A stretch of 64,000 nt of DNA from Paenibacillus sp. PAMC 26794 (GTDB taxonomy: Bacteria; Bacillota; Bacilli; Paenibacillales; Paenibacillaceae): the NCBI RefSeq assembly GCF_000316035.1, contig NZ_ANHX01000007.1, positions 62,001 to 126,000 on the forward strand, written 5' to 3'. Shown piece by piece: positions 45,555 through 54,684 of the stretch; the stretch's first letter is position 1; each line of letters begins with the position of its first letter. The notes under the pieces are model-generated. The model saw nothing but the letters and a program-made list of their open reading frames with translations, made no database searches and had not been told where the DNA came from. The position numbers and the translations under genes were made by a program.

Positions 45555-45693
45555 GCCAAACAAGCTTATGAGAAAGGTCCTTTCCTTTTTTGGGTAAAAG
45601 GGATTATAATAAGGTTAAGCCAAGTCTTAGTACCAGGTTATAAGATCGGGTAGTAAGTATGGCACAGGCTCTGATTAAAAGGAGGTACCTCAT

Positions 45694-46722
45694 ATGAGTT
45701 CACAAGGTACTGCAGACGCGGTCCACCGGCATCAACAGCTGGGACTTAGCGATGGTGAAGTATTGGATATGTACAAATACATGCTGCTCGCGCGCAAGTT
45801 TGACGAGCGTTGCTTGCTCTTGCAACGGGCTGGCAAAATTAACTTTCACGTATCCGGTGTAGGACAGGAAGCTGCGCAAGTAGGCGCTGCTTTTGGTCTG
45901 GATCGGGATCACGATTATTATTTACCTTATTACCGCGATTACGGCTTTGTACTGGCGGTAGGCATGACTCCGCGTGAGTTGATGCTGTCTGCTTTTGCGA
46001 AGGCAGAAGATCCGAATAGTGGCGGTCGGCAAATGCCCGGTCACTTCGGTCACAAAAAGCTGCGGATTGTGACGGGTTCCAGCCCGGTTACAACACAGGT
46101 TCCGCACGCTGTTGGATTTGCACTGGCTGCCAAAATGAAGAAGCAAGAATTTGTTTCTTTTGTTACGTTTGGCGAAGGATCAAGCAATCAGGGTGACTTC
46201 CACGAGGGAGCCAACTTTGCAGGTGTGCATAAATTGCCTGTCATTATTATGTGTGAGAACAATCAATATGCAATTTCGGTACCGATTCACAAACAGTTGA
46301 GCGGCAAAATATCCGATCGAGCACAAGGATATGGGTTCCCCGGACTGCGTGTAGATGGTAACGATGCATTAGAAGTATATGCTGCAGTGAAGGAAGCGCG
46401 TCGCCGTGCTATAGCCGGGGAAGGCCCGACACTGATTGAAGCGATGATGTATCGGTTGTCACCTCATTCCACCTCCGATAATGATCTGGCTTACCGGACC
46501 AAAGAGGAAGTTGAGGAGAACTGGAAGAAAGATGGCGTTCCTCGCATGAAAAACTACTTGATCGATTGTGGCATCTGGGACGAAGCTCGGGATGCGGATC
46601 TGGCTTCCCAGCTTGCGCTGGAAATGAAAGAAGCAACTGAATATGCAGACAACGCGCCATATCCTAAACCTGAGGACACTCTGACGCACGTTTATGCGGA
46701 CAGCGAAGAAGGGGGACGGTAA
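45694..46722 (+). CDS. bkdAA: Branched-chain 2-oxoacid dehydrogenase E1 alpha
   Basis: 342 aa. Thiamine diphosphate site GEGSSNQGDFHEGANFAGVH ... ENNQYAIS, and phosphorylation-loop-like RLSPHSTSDND. Decarboxylates 2-oxo acids from Val, Leu and Ile, feeding branched fatty acid primers that dominate membranes in this group. AAGGAGGTA ribosome site; two bases from bkdAB. Confidence 0.94.
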   Translation: MSSQGTADAVHRHQQLGLSDGEVLDMYKYMLLARKFDERCLLLQRAGKINFHVSGVGQEAAQVGAAFGLDRDHDYYLPYYRDYGFVLAVGMTPRELMLSAFAKAEDPNSGGRQMPGHFGHKKLRIVTGSSPVTTQVPHAVGFALAAKMKKQEFVSFVTFGEGSSNQGDFHEGANFAGVHKLPVIIMCENNQYAISVPIHKQLSGKISDRAQGYGFPGLRVDGNDALEVYAAVKEARRRAIAGEGPTLIEAMMYRLSPHSTSDNDLAYRTKEEVEENWKKDGVPRMKNYLIDCGIWDEARDADLASQLALEMKEATEYADNAPYPKPEDTLTHVYADSEEGGR

Positions 46723-46724
46723 GT

Positions 46725-47711
46725 ATGGCAGTGATGGAATATATTGATGCAATCCGTCTCGCGATGAAAGAAGAGATGGAACGGGATGAAAATGTTTTTA
46801 TCCTTGGTGAAGACGTAGGTCTCAAAGGTGGTGTGTTTACCACAACTAAAGGGCTGCAAGATCAGTTTGGCGAAATGCGAGTGATGGACACACCATTGTC
46901 TGAATCCGCTATTGCAGGTGTTGCCATTGGTGCAGCGATGTATGGCATGAAGCCGATTGCCGAAATGCAATATTCGGACTTCATGTTACCGGCAACCAAC
47001 CAGATCATTAGTGAAGCGGCGAAAATTCGCTATCGTTCCAACAATGACTGGAGCTGTCCGATTGTTATCCGTGCGCCGATTGGTGGCGGGATCTTCGGTG
47101 GGTTGTATCACTCCCAATGTCCGGAATCGATTTTCTTTGGTACACCTGGTCTGAAAATTATAGCTCCCTACTCGGCATACGATGCTAAGGGACTGCTTAA
47201 GGCCGCTATTCGCGACCCGGACCCGGTACTCTTTTTTGAAAATAAAAAATGCTACAAACTTATCAAGGAAGATGTGCCTGAAGATGATTACATCGTTCCG
47301 ATTGGTAAAGCCAACGTACTTCGTGAGGGTGCGGATATTACGGTGATCGGTTACAGTCAGCCATTGCATTTTGTGATGCAGGCTGCTGAGGAGCTGGAAC
47401 GGGAAGAAGGCATTACAGCACACGTTCTGGATCTGCGCACATTGCAACCGTTGGATCGTGAAGCGATTATTGCTTCCGCTCGTCTGACAGGCAAGGTGTT
47501 GATCGTACACGAAGATAACAAAACGGGTGGTGTAGGTGCTGAAGTTGCCGCGATTATTAGTGAGGAATGTCTATTTGAACTGGATGCACCGATTCAGCGT
47601 CTCTGCGGACCTGACGTGCCGGCCATGCCAATTAGCCCAACATTGGAGAAATTCTACATGCTGAGCAAAGACAAAGCCAAAGCAGCAATGCGTACACTTG
47701 CAGAGTTTTAA
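46725..47711 (+). CDS. bkdAB: Branched-chain 2-oxoacid dehydrogenase E1 beta
   Basis: 328 aa. Pattern of E1 beta: MEYIDAIRLAMKEEMERDEN, LGEDVGLKGGVF, TPLSESAIAGVAIGAAMYG, and C-terminal VHEDNKTGGVGAEVAAII. Forms the heterotetramer with BkdAA. Starts at ATG two bases after the bkdAA stop. Confidence 0.94.
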   Translation: MAVMEYIDAIRLAMKEEMERDENVFILGEDVGLKGGVFTTTKGLQDQFGEMRVMDTPLSESAIAGVAIGAAMYGMKPIAEMQYSDFMLPATNQIISEAAKIRYRSNNDWSCPIVIRAPIGGGIFGGLYHSQCPESIFFGTPGLKIIAPYSAYDAKGLLKAAIRDPDPVLFFENKKCYKLIKEDVPEDDYIVPIGKANVLREGADITVIGYSQPLHFVMQAAEELEREEGITAHVLDLRTLQPLDREAIIASARLTGKVLIVHEDNKTGGVGAEVAAIISEECLFELDAPIQRLCGPDVPAMPISPTLEKFYMLSKDKAKAAMRTLAEF

Positions 47712-47758
47712 TTTCGTTTTTTGGATCGTTTAAAAGTAAAGTTTGGAGTGATAATCAA

Positions 47759-49204
47759 ATGGCTGAACGTATGAAATGGATCGAGGTCATTATGCCGCAA
47801 TTGGCGGAATCGCTGGTCTCGGCTACCATAGGCAAATGGTTGAAAAAACCGGGCGACCGTGTGGAACAGTACGAGCCGATCTGTGAAGTAATCACGGATA
47901 AAGTTAATGCCGAGATTCCATCCACTGTGGATGGAATTATGGGTGACCTTTTGGTTGAAGAGGGCACAACGATTGCTGTTGGTGAAGCAATCTGCCGCAT
48001 GCAGGTCGCAGCTTCTGACGAAGAAGCGGCTGAGCAAGTAACACAAGTATCGCAGCAACAGGAGCAAGTGCAGCAACATGCTAGCCACACTCCTGTTGCC
48101 GCCTCAAATACAGCAGCACATGACCCGAACCAGCCGATGCGCAATCGGTATTCCCCGGCAGTGCAATCCTTGGCAGCAGAGCATGGCTTGAACTTGCAAA
48201 GCATCCAAGGCACTGGGACCGGTGGTCGTATTACTCGCAAAGATGTGCTGGCATTTGTTGCACAGGGAGGTAACGCGGCTGGATCGTCTGCACAAGCATC
48301 ATCTGCTTCATTACAGCATGCGCCTTCTGGCTTGTCGTCTGCTTCTCCATTCAGCGGAGTGAATCGTGGAAATGGAGAAATGGGTTTAACATCCAGAGAC
48401 GCGATCTCAGCAAGAGATGCAGGTGTTCCAGTGAGGCATTCTGGCATTCATCTAACCGAAAGTCCGAAAATTCCCCAGATCGAAGTGGAAGGTGGCGGCC
48501 AGGGAAGATCGGAGTATTTCATCGATGTTACCCCTGTGCGTAATGCCATTGCCCGGAATATGCGTCAAAGTGTATCGGAAATCCCGCATGCATGGACGAT
48601 GATCGAAGTGGACGTAACAAATCTCGTGATGCTGCGCAATAAACTCAAGGATGAGTTCAAGCGTAAGGAAGGCATCAATCTGACATATCTGTCCTTCATG
48701 ATGAAGGGAGTCGTTAACGCGATTAAAGACTACCCAATCATGAACTCGGTATGGGCAGTGGACAAAATTATCGTCAAACGGGACATTAACTTGTCCATGG
48801 CGGTAGGAACCGAAGATTCTGTACTTACACCCGTAATCAAACATGCTGATCAGCGAAATATTGCAGGTCTGGCCCGTGAAGTGGATGAACTGGCTCGCAA
48901 AACACGTGAAGGTACGTTAAAGCTGGACCATATGCAAGGTGGTACGTTCACGGTGAACAACACAGGTTCATTTGGTTCGATCCTGTCCCAGCCAATCATT
49001 AACTACCCGCAGGCAGCAATTCTTACATTTGAGTCGATTGTCAAGAAGCCAGTGGTTATTAATGATATGATCGCTGTTCGCTCGATGGCTAACCTGTGTC
49101 TGTCGCTGGATCACCGAATCCTGGATGGTGTAATCAGCGGACGTTTCTTGCAACGTGTCAAAGAAAACCTTGAAGGATATACCATGGAGAGCAAGGTGTA
49201 TTAA
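47759..49204 (+). CDS. bkdB: Branched-chain 2-oxoacid dehydrogenase E2 (acyltransferase)
   Basis: 481 aa. Lipoyl domain with lipoyl-lysine in EVITDKVNAEIPS (about residue 50), Ala/Gln-rich linker, peripheral subunit-binding domain (YSPAVQSLAAEHGLNLQSIQ ... GRITRKDVL, about 125-165), second linker, and catalytic domain ending SLDHRILDGVISGRFLQRV. Transfers branched acyl groups to CoA. Its linker is repeat-like (ASSAQASSA). lipB follows 111 bases downstream and can lipoylate it. Confidence 0.94.
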   Translation: MAERMKWIEVIMPQLAESLVSATIGKWLKKPGDRVEQYEPICEVITDKVNAEIPSTVDGIMGDLLVEEGTTIAVGEAICRMQVAASDEEAAEQVTQVSQQQEQVQQHASHTPVAASNTAAHDPNQPMRNRYSPAVQSLAAEHGLNLQSIQGTGTGGRITRKDVLAFVAQGGNAAGSSAQASSASLQHAPSGLSSASPFSGVNRGNGEMGLTSRDAISARDAGVPVRHSGIHLTESPKIPQIEVEGGGQGRSEYFIDVTPVRNAIARNMRQSVSEIPHAWTMIEVDVTNLVMLRNKLKDEFKRKEGINLTYLSFMMKGVVNAIKDYPIMNSVWAVDKIIVKRDINLSMAVGTEDSVLTPVIKHADQRNIAGLAREVDELARKTREGTLKLDHMQGGTFTVNNTGSFGSILSQPIINYPQAAILTFESIVKKPVVINDMIAVRSMANLCLSLDHRILDGVISGRFLQRVKENLEGYTMESKVY

Positions 49205-49217
49205 GTAAATAGTTGAC

Positions 49218-49254
49218 GGGAAAGTGTATGTGCCGGAGGCCGTGCACTTTTCCT
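49218..49254 (+). terminator. Hairpin after bkdB
   Basis: GGGAAAGTG and CACTTTTCC pair around an inner stem; only a weak T-rich tail follows, so it may be a partial terminator. Confidence 0.5.
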
Positions 49255-49315
49255 GCTGTTTATGGACATGTGCTCAATTGTACATTGAACCTGGAGCAGA
49301 AGGGTGTGGGGAATC

Positions 49316-50023
49316 ATGAGCAAGCCGTTGGATGTTGCATACATACCGATGCTTGATTATGAAGAGGCTTGGAACCGCCAGAAAGCGATTGTGCAGCGAT
49401 TGGACGAGGGCGAGGGAGCGGAGCAAATGTTGCTTTTACAGCACCCGCCAACGTATACGATCGGCTCACAAAATCATCCGGAGCATCTGCTTCTCAGTCC
49501 GGAAGAGTTGCGTGAGCAAGGAATCTCATTGTTTCAAATTGACCGTGGCGGTGATATTACTTATCATGGTCCGGGCCAGTTGGTAGGCTACCCTTTATTG
49601 GTTCTTGGTCGGGATGAAGACCTGGATTTACACGGCTATTTACGGAAACTTGAGCAGGTGCTTATGGATTATCTCGCAGACCAGGGCATCGAAGCCGGAC
49701 GCAAAGAGGGTTACACGGGTGTGTGGATTGGCGATATGAAGATTGCTGCGATCGGAATCAAGTTTAATCGTTGCAAACACCGCCGCGGTTTCGTGACCAG
49801 TCACGGATTTGCATTTAACATCAGCTCAGGCATTCAACATGCTGGTTTTCAGGGGATTGTTCCTTGTGGGATTGAGCAGTATGGCGTTACCTCATTGGAG
49901 GATATAACGGGTAAGTCCTATGCAGTGGAACAGGTAGCGCAGGAGATTGTTCCATACTTTAATCGTATTTTTCCATATGAGATTAATTGGGTCACCGAAA
50001 AAGAAGCCCTTCAACGTCTGTAA
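49316..50023 (+). CDS. lipB: Octanoyltransferase LipB
   Basis: 235 aa. Transfers octanoyl from acyl carrier protein to lipoyl domains. Family motifs RGGDITYHGPGQLVGYPLL, GVWIGDMKIAAIGIKFNR with the catalytic Lys, FVTSHGFAFNIS and VPCGIEQYGVTSL with the catalytic Cys. ATG at 49316 gives the usual start; AAGGG is 11 bases upstream. Adjacent to bkdB, its likely substrate. B. subtilis uses LipM instead, so a LipB here is a difference. Confidence 0.93.
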   Translation: MSKPLDVAYIPMLDYEEAWNRQKAIVQRLDEGEGAEQMLLLQHPPTYTIGSQNHPEHLLLSPEELREQGISLFQIDRGGDITYHGPGQLVGYPLLVLGRDEDLDLHGYLRKLEQVLMDYLADQGIEAGRKEGYTGVWIGDMKIAAIGIKFNRCKHRRGFVTSHGFAFNISSGIQHAGFQGIVPCGIEQYGVTSLEDITGKSYAVEQVAQEIVPYFNRIFPYEINWVTEKEALQRL

Positions 50024-50049
50024 ACAGACCGTCGAAAGGCTTTAGGTTG

Positions 50050-50151
50050 CTATCCGAACAGCAACGGTTCGAGAGCTATGAAAAGGGTGGACCCGATCAT
50101 GGCGATCAGCATGAGATAGATAATGATTTTGAACCATTTCTTTTTTTGCAT
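50050..50151 (-). CDS. 33-residue membrane miniprotein, Prli42-like
   Basis: Translates as MQKKKWFKIIIYLMLIAMIG followed by STLFIALEPLLFG. Basic N-terminus, one membrane helix, short tail. AAAGGAG lies ten bases before the ATG. Size, plan and the neighbourhood fit the stressosome-associated miniprotein Prli42 of Listeria and relatives, which recruits the stressosome to the membrane. Too short for usual gene calling. Identity is by pattern. Confidence 0.7.
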   Translation of the reverse strand: MQKKKWFKIIIYLMLIAMIGSTLFIALEPLLFG

Positions 50152-50233
50152 GATGAGAGAACTCCTTTCAACATAAAGTAAACAAGCCATAGTAATTGTA
50201 TTGTACCGTATCCACGAGAGGGAGGAAAGTCCT

Positions 50234-51367
50234 ATGATTAAACAACAACGTGTTATCGATCAGTTCATGGAACTGGTGCAGATTGATAGTGAAACGAAAA
50301 ATGAACAGAACATCTCGAAGGTGTTAAAAGAACAGTTTGCAGATCTCGGTCTTCATGTCTATGAGGATGATACCTTGGAGCAAACCGGACATGGCGCCGG
50401 AAACCTCGTCATTACCTGGGAAGCCGAAGGAACTGAAGGGGTTGCACCGATCTTTTTCACATGTCATATGGACACCGTGACGCCGGGACAGGGAATCAAG
50501 CCTGAACTGGGTGAAGATGGCTGGATTCGCAGTGATGGAACAACGATCCTGGGAGCAGATGACAAAGCAGGGATTGCGGCATTGTTCGAAGCGATTCGTG
50601 TGATCCAGGAAAACAAAATTCCACATGGTAAAATTCAATTCGTCATTACGGTCGGCGAAGAGTCTGGCCTGGTGGGCGCACGTGCCATGAATCCGAAGGA
50701 TATCGATGCCGAGTTCGGTTATGCGCTGGATTCTAATGGAGCTGTAGGCACGATCTGTGTAGCTGCACCGGCCAGAGCTGAAATTCAAATGAGCATCTAT
50801 GGTAAGTCTGCCCATGCGGGTGTGAATCCGGAAGACGGGATCAGCGCCATTCAGGTAGCAGCCAAAGCGATTGCTGCGATGACACTGGGCAGAATTGATG
50901 ATGAGACGACAGCGAACATTGGTAAATTCCAGGGTGGATCAGCACTCAACGTGGTGTGTGACTTTGTACAGCTTGAAGCGGAAGCTCGCAGTATTGTGCA
51001 GGAAAAAGTTGAATTGCAGGTTGCACAGATGCGTGACGCGTTGGAAACGACATGTCGCAAATACGGTGCAACAGCTGAATTCAGAAGTGAGATCCTGTAT
51101 CCCGCATTTGGTTTCCATGATGAACATGAAGTTGTACAGCTTGCACAGCGTGCCATCCGCAGTATTGGGCTGGAGACAAGTACGTTTGCTTCCGGTGGTG
51201 GCAGTGATGCCAATATCTTTAACGGATTCGACATTCCAACAGTGAATCTGGCGGTAGGATATGAGGATATTCATACAACCAAAGAACGTATTCGTGCCGA
51301 AGATATTGTGAAGTTGTCTCAGGTAGTCGTAGCTATTATTCAGGAAACGGCAGCTGACAAGAAATAA
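50234..51367 (+). CDS. yqjE: M20-family tripeptidase-T-like peptidase (YqjE)
   Basis: 377 aa from the ATG after GGAGGAAAG. Metal ligands FTCHMDTVTPG, LGADDKAGIAALFEA, VGEESGLVGARAM and a C-terminal histidine; lid domain with GKSAHAGVNPEDGISAIQ. Zinc dipeptidase/tripeptidase fold in the cytoplasm. B. subtilis yqjE lies in the same region. The next terminator closes it. Confidence 0.9.
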   Translation: MIKQQRVIDQFMELVQIDSETKNEQNISKVLKEQFADLGLHVYEDDTLEQTGHGAGNLVITWEAEGTEGVAPIFFTCHMDTVTPGQGIKPELGEDGWIRSDGTTILGADDKAGIAALFEAIRVIQENKIPHGKIQFVITVGEESGLVGARAMNPKDIDAEFGYALDSNGAVGTICVAAPARAEIQMSIYGKSAHAGVNPEDGISAIQVAAKAIAAMTLGRIDDETTANIGKFQGGSALNVVCDFVQLEAEARSIVQEKVELQVAQMRDALETTCRKYGATAEFRSEILYPAFGFHDEHEVVQLAQRAIRSIGLETSTFASGGGSDANIFNGFDIPTVNLAVGYEDIHTTKERIRAEDIVKLSQVVVAIIQETAADKK

Positions 51368-51403
51368 TATAGAGCACATGTACCTAATATGCAGTTCGTA
51401 GAC

Positions 51404-51442
51404 AAAAGTCCGAACCCGGTCTGTATCGGATTCGGACTTTTT
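51404..51442 (+). terminator. Terminator after yqjE
   Basis: AAAAGTCCGAA and TTCGGACTTTTT form an 11-base stem with T-run. Confidence 0.85.
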
Positions 51443-51511
51443 GCGAATTCATGTTATATTTCATGGGAGTTAATTTAGGGTCAAAAATGAAACAATGGAT
51501 CGATTACCCAT

Positions 51512-51646
51512 TCATTTACGTCCAGCGAGCAGATCGATTAACTTGGCATCCGGGCCCCACTCGCGCAACCATTGTTTGAGTATGAGCTGTACTTGCCGGG
51601 CTTGTCCTACCACGTGTACGGATTGAGGCGTCATATAACTATTCAT
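51512..51646 (-). CDS. mciZ: 44-residue FtsZ-inhibitor-like peptide (MciZ)
   Basis: ATG at 51646, preceded by AGGGGG seven bases up; protein begins MNSYMTPQSVHVVGQARQVQ and ends LIDLLAGRK. B. subtilis MciZ (40 aa, mother-cell inhibitor of FtsZ, binding the FtsZ C-terminal end) has a similar VG-x-A ... LK pattern and lies beside nudF, as this gene does. Similarity was judged by eye. If correct, it blocks Z-ring formation in the mother cell after sporulation starts. Confidence 0.65.
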   Translation of the reverse strand: MNSYMTPQSVHVVGQARQVQLILKQWLREWGPDAKLIDLLAGRK

Positions 51647-51734
51647 CGAAAGTCCCCCTGATTCGTTTATATTTGCTGTGAGAATTCTATACGCTCACCA
51701 TATGCCCAAAATCAGAGATATATACATTAACCGA

Positions 51735-51928
51735 ATATATAAATTGAGCTAATCCTTTACACAAGAACGGAGAGGACAGAAATAACCAAGAGAAGCGGAG
51801 CGTTCGCCTTTATCACCAAATTTTATCTATTAGTTAAAGAAATCAAAAAAATCTGGGGATAACAGCGATCGAAGGGTTGTTCTGTCATTGGAGTGGTTAG
51901 TGTAAATATCTTTAGTCCATTTATATAT
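51735..51928. repeat. Structured element upstream of nudF (repeat family A, copy 2)
   Basis: Core matches the element before efp: GCGTTCGCCTTTATCACC, then AAAAAATCTGGGGATAACAG and GCGATCG. GACAGAAATAACC pairs with GGTTGTTCTGTC around the core. Outer arms (ATATAAATTGAGCTAA near 51736; TTAGTCCATTTATAT near 51912) are imperfect inverted repeats. Ends about 30 bases before nudF. This, with the terminator and mciZ, fills the 51368-51956 gap. Confidence 0.7.
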
Positions 51929-51956
51929 AATCCTACGATATGGAGTTGAAGAACAA

Positions 51957-52550
51957 ATGAAACCAAACCAATCTGCCCAATCCATCCATGCAGCCCAACC
52001 TGCCAATCCGAAGCTGGATGAAGTGACCGTATCCACCAAGCCAATCTTCGAGGGAAAAGTCATTTCACTTCAGGTCGATACGGTTAAGCTCCCGAACGGC
52101 CAGACAGCTACACGTGAGATTATCCGGCACCCTGGAGCGGTAGCTGTCCTCGCTCTGAAAGGGGATCGTATGCTTGTAGTGGATCAGTATCGTCAGGCAA
52201 TGGGACGCACCGAAGTGGAGATTCCTGCGGGGAAACTGGACCCGGGAGAAGAGCCGGAAGCTGCTGCTGCACGTGAATTGCGAGAAGAGACGGGATATGT
52301 AGCCAAGTCGCTGCGTCATTTGCGTTCGTTCTACACGTCACCGGGGTTCGCAGATGAGATCATTCATCTCTACATCGCCGAAGAGCTGGAAGCCGGAGAC
52401 ATGGAACTGGACGAGGATGAATTCCTCGAAGTATCCGAGATCACACTGGAGGAAGCCTACGCACTCATGGACGAGAACCGGATTAGTGATGCCAAAACGA
52501 TGATGGCTGTGTACGCGTGGGACCTCTACAGAACGACAGGACGGTTCTAA
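51957..52550 (+). CDS. nudF: ADP-ribose pyrophosphatase (NUDIX)
   Basis: 197 aa. Hydrolyses ADP-ribose to AMP and ribose 5-phosphate. Nudix box GKLDPGEEPEAAAARELREE continues into TGY, with the metal-binding glutamates intact. The N-terminus has a short Ala/Gln/Pro extension. GGAG lies upstream of the ATG. Three bases separate it from the EndoQ-like gene, so they form one transcript. Confidence 0.92.
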   Translation: MKPNQSAQSIHAAQPANPKLDEVTVSTKPIFEGKVISLQVDTVKLPNGQTATREIIRHPGAVAVLALKGDRMLVVDQYRQAMGRTEVEIPAGKLDPGEEPEAAAARELREETGYVAKSLRHLRSFYTSPGFADEIIHLYIAEELEAGDMELDEDEFLEVSEITLEEAYALMDENRISDAKTMMAVYAWDLYRTTGRF

Positions 52551-52552
52551 GG

Positions 52553-53773
52553 ATGCAAGACGAACTGGAAACGTGCACGACGTGGGAGCCCTGTTACACA
52601 GACCTGCATATTCACATCGGACGAACGTCTCGCGGCGAGGCTGTTAAAATTAGTGGCAGTCGGGATCTGACATTTGAGAATATTGCCCGGGAAGCTTCGG
52701 AACGTAAAGGAATTCATTTGCTTGGTGTTATTGATTGTCATTCTCCGGTTGTACAGATGGATATTGAACAATTGCTGGAGAGTGGTACCATGTCCGAGAT
52801 TGAGGGAGGCGGCATTGCCTATCAGGACACCACCATTCTTCTGGGTACAGAGATTGAACTGCGTGAGCCTGGAATGCGTGAGTTCCATATGCTGGCGTAC
52901 TTCCGTGATCTGAAAACGATGAAGTCCTTCACGGACTGGATGAAACGTTATATGAAAAATGTGAATCTCAGTTCTCAGCGGGTATACGTGCCCGCTCTAG
53001 AGATGCAAGCAGAGATTAAGGCACGTGGTGGGCTTATTGTGCCTGCACATGTGTTTACACCGCATAAAGGCATCTATGGCAGTACTGCACCCCGTATGGG
53101 CGATGTACTGGATACCTGCCTTGTGGATGCGGTAGAGCTGGGGTTAAGCTCGGACTCATCCATGGCCAGTTATATTCGGGAATTGGATCATGTACCGTTT
53201 CTAACCAATTCGGATGCTCATTCACTCGGTAAGATTGGACGGGAGTATAATGAACTGCAAGTGGCTGCCCCTTCTTTTGATGAATTCCGTATGGCACTTC
53301 AAGGAGAAGCCGGCAGGAAGATTGCTGCCAATTATGGACTGAATCCAAGGCTGGGCAAATACCACCGTACATACTGTGCAGCATGTGGCAGCATCATGGA
53401 CGAGCAGGCGATGTCAGCAGAGCGCTGCCCTCACTGTGGCAGTCTGAAGCTGGTTCAGGGGGTGCTGGATCGCATCCTGGCAATCTCTGATCGAGAGAGT
53501 CCTCATGTTCCTGCAAACAGACCAGCCTATCATTATCAGGTACCACTGGAGTTCATTCCCGGACTTGGAAAAGCCAAACTGCGCCAGCTACTGGACCATT
53601 TTGGTACAGAAATGAACGTACTTCATCGCACGCTTGAGGAAGAGCTTGCTGCGGTTGTTGGACCTGTGCTAGCAGGCCTGATCGTGTCTGCACGGAACGG
53701 ACAACTGGAGCTATCCTCCGGAGGTGGCGGCACGTACGGAAAAGTTGCTGTTCAGGAAAGAGCCTCGGAGTGA
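52553..53773 (+). CDS. Endonuclease Q-family protein
   Basis: 406 aa. N-terminal PHP-type metal domain (CYTDLHIHIGRTSRGEAVKI, GLIVPAHVFTPHKGIYG, LTNSDAHSLGKIGREYNEL), zinc finger CAACGS ... CPHCGS near residues 280-305, and a C-terminal helix-hairpin-helix-like region (EFIPGLGKAKLRQLLDHFG). Endonuclease Q nicks DNA at deaminated bases such as uracil and hypoxanthine. The family is known from Thermococcales and some Bacillus. ATG at 52553 follows the nudF stop directly. Confidence 0.85.
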   Translation: MQDELETCTTWEPCYTDLHIHIGRTSRGEAVKISGSRDLTFENIAREASERKGIHLLGVIDCHSPVVQMDIEQLLESGTMSEIEGGGIAYQDTTILLGTEIELREPGMREFHMLAYFRDLKTMKSFTDWMKRYMKNVNLSSQRVYVPALEMQAEIKARGGLIVPAHVFTPHKGIYGSTAPRMGDVLDTCLVDAVELGLSSDSSMASYIRELDHVPFLTNSDAHSLGKIGREYNELQVAAPSFDEFRMALQGEAGRKIAANYGLNPRLGKYHRTYCAACGSIMDEQAMSAERCPHCGSLKLVQGVLDRILAISDRESPHVPANRPAYHYQVPLEFIPGLGKAKLRQLLDHFGTEMNVLHRTLEEELAAVVGPVLAGLIVSARNGQLELSSGGGGTYGKVAVQERASE

Positions 53774-53947
53774 CCAGTGTAAATATTCTGTAGTAATATT
53801 CTGAGGTTCAACTCATATAGCTTTCGCTTTACAGAGGTCCAATCTGGACAAGAAGTCATACAGGTGCATTCCGGTTCATAAGAATGACTATGAGGATGTA
53901 ACTGAGAATCCTTGCAGCATGATACCGGAAAGGGGACTCGTACCTGT

Positions 53948-54577
53948 ATGCGCTCTTCCTACTTTACATTTAAAGGTCAGACTTCGTTATATGTATTCGT
54001 GGCCGTCTTGTTTCTGGTCGGCGTCATTTTTGGCGCGCTCATGGTGAACGCATTGTCTCTTGAGCAACGTCAGGATCTGGAGGGTTATCTCGGCAATTTC
54101 TTCATGACCGTGCAGCACAGTGCACAGGTAACAGAGACCGGGGCATATTGGGACATTGCCATGCTCCATCTGAAATGGGTGGGTCTGATCTTTATTCTGG
54201 GTTTATCCGTCGTTGGACTACCCGGTATACTGGTTCTGGATTTTCTGAAAGGTGTACTCATTGGATTCACAGTGGGGTACCTTGTTGGGCAGTATTCCTG
54301 GAAAGGGCTGCTGTTTGCACTGGTTTCCGTGGCGCCGCATAATTTATTTGTCATTCCGATCCTTCTGATCTGCAGTGTGGCGGCGATGACGTTCTCGTTA
54401 TACATCATTCGCAATCGTGTTTTGATGCAGCGAACACCGGGTCGTCAAAGGCCTTTTGCTTCATATATAGTATTAACTTTGGTCATGGCTGCACTGCTGC
54501 TCGGCGTGGCGTCTTTTGAAACATGGGTTACACCTGCGATGATGCGCTGGGTCACGCCAATGCTACTACCGGCCTAA
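53948..54577 (+). CDS. spoIIM: Stage II sporulation protein M
   Basis: 209 aa. Start MRSSYFTFKGQTSLYVFVAV lines up with B. subtilis SpoIIM. About five membrane helices with GVIFGALMVNALS and ISAP-like GLLFALVSVAPHNLFVIPI. Part of the SpoIIDMP peptidoglycan machinery for engulfment. AAAGGGG is 13 bases upstream, somewhat far; an ATG at 53912 in frame is possible but not family-like. Confidence 0.92.
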   Translation: MRSSYFTFKGQTSLYVFVAVLFLVGVIFGALMVNALSLEQRQDLEGYLGNFFMTVQHSAQVTETGAYWDIAMLHLKWVGLIFILGLSVVGLPGILVLDFLKGVLIGFTVGYLVGQYSWKGLLFALVSVAPHNLFVIPILLICSVAAMTFSLYIIRNRVLMQRTPGRQRPFASYIVLTLVMAALLLGVASFETWVTPAMMRWVTPMLLPA

Positions 54578-54684
54578 CGTGCACCGTATAGTGTAAAATG
54601 TTGACTTTAATTACGCACTCCCCCTATAATGAAAAGAGTGGGTTAAGTTGCAGTGTGCAGTGATTTCCTAGGGGGAGGGAGAAA

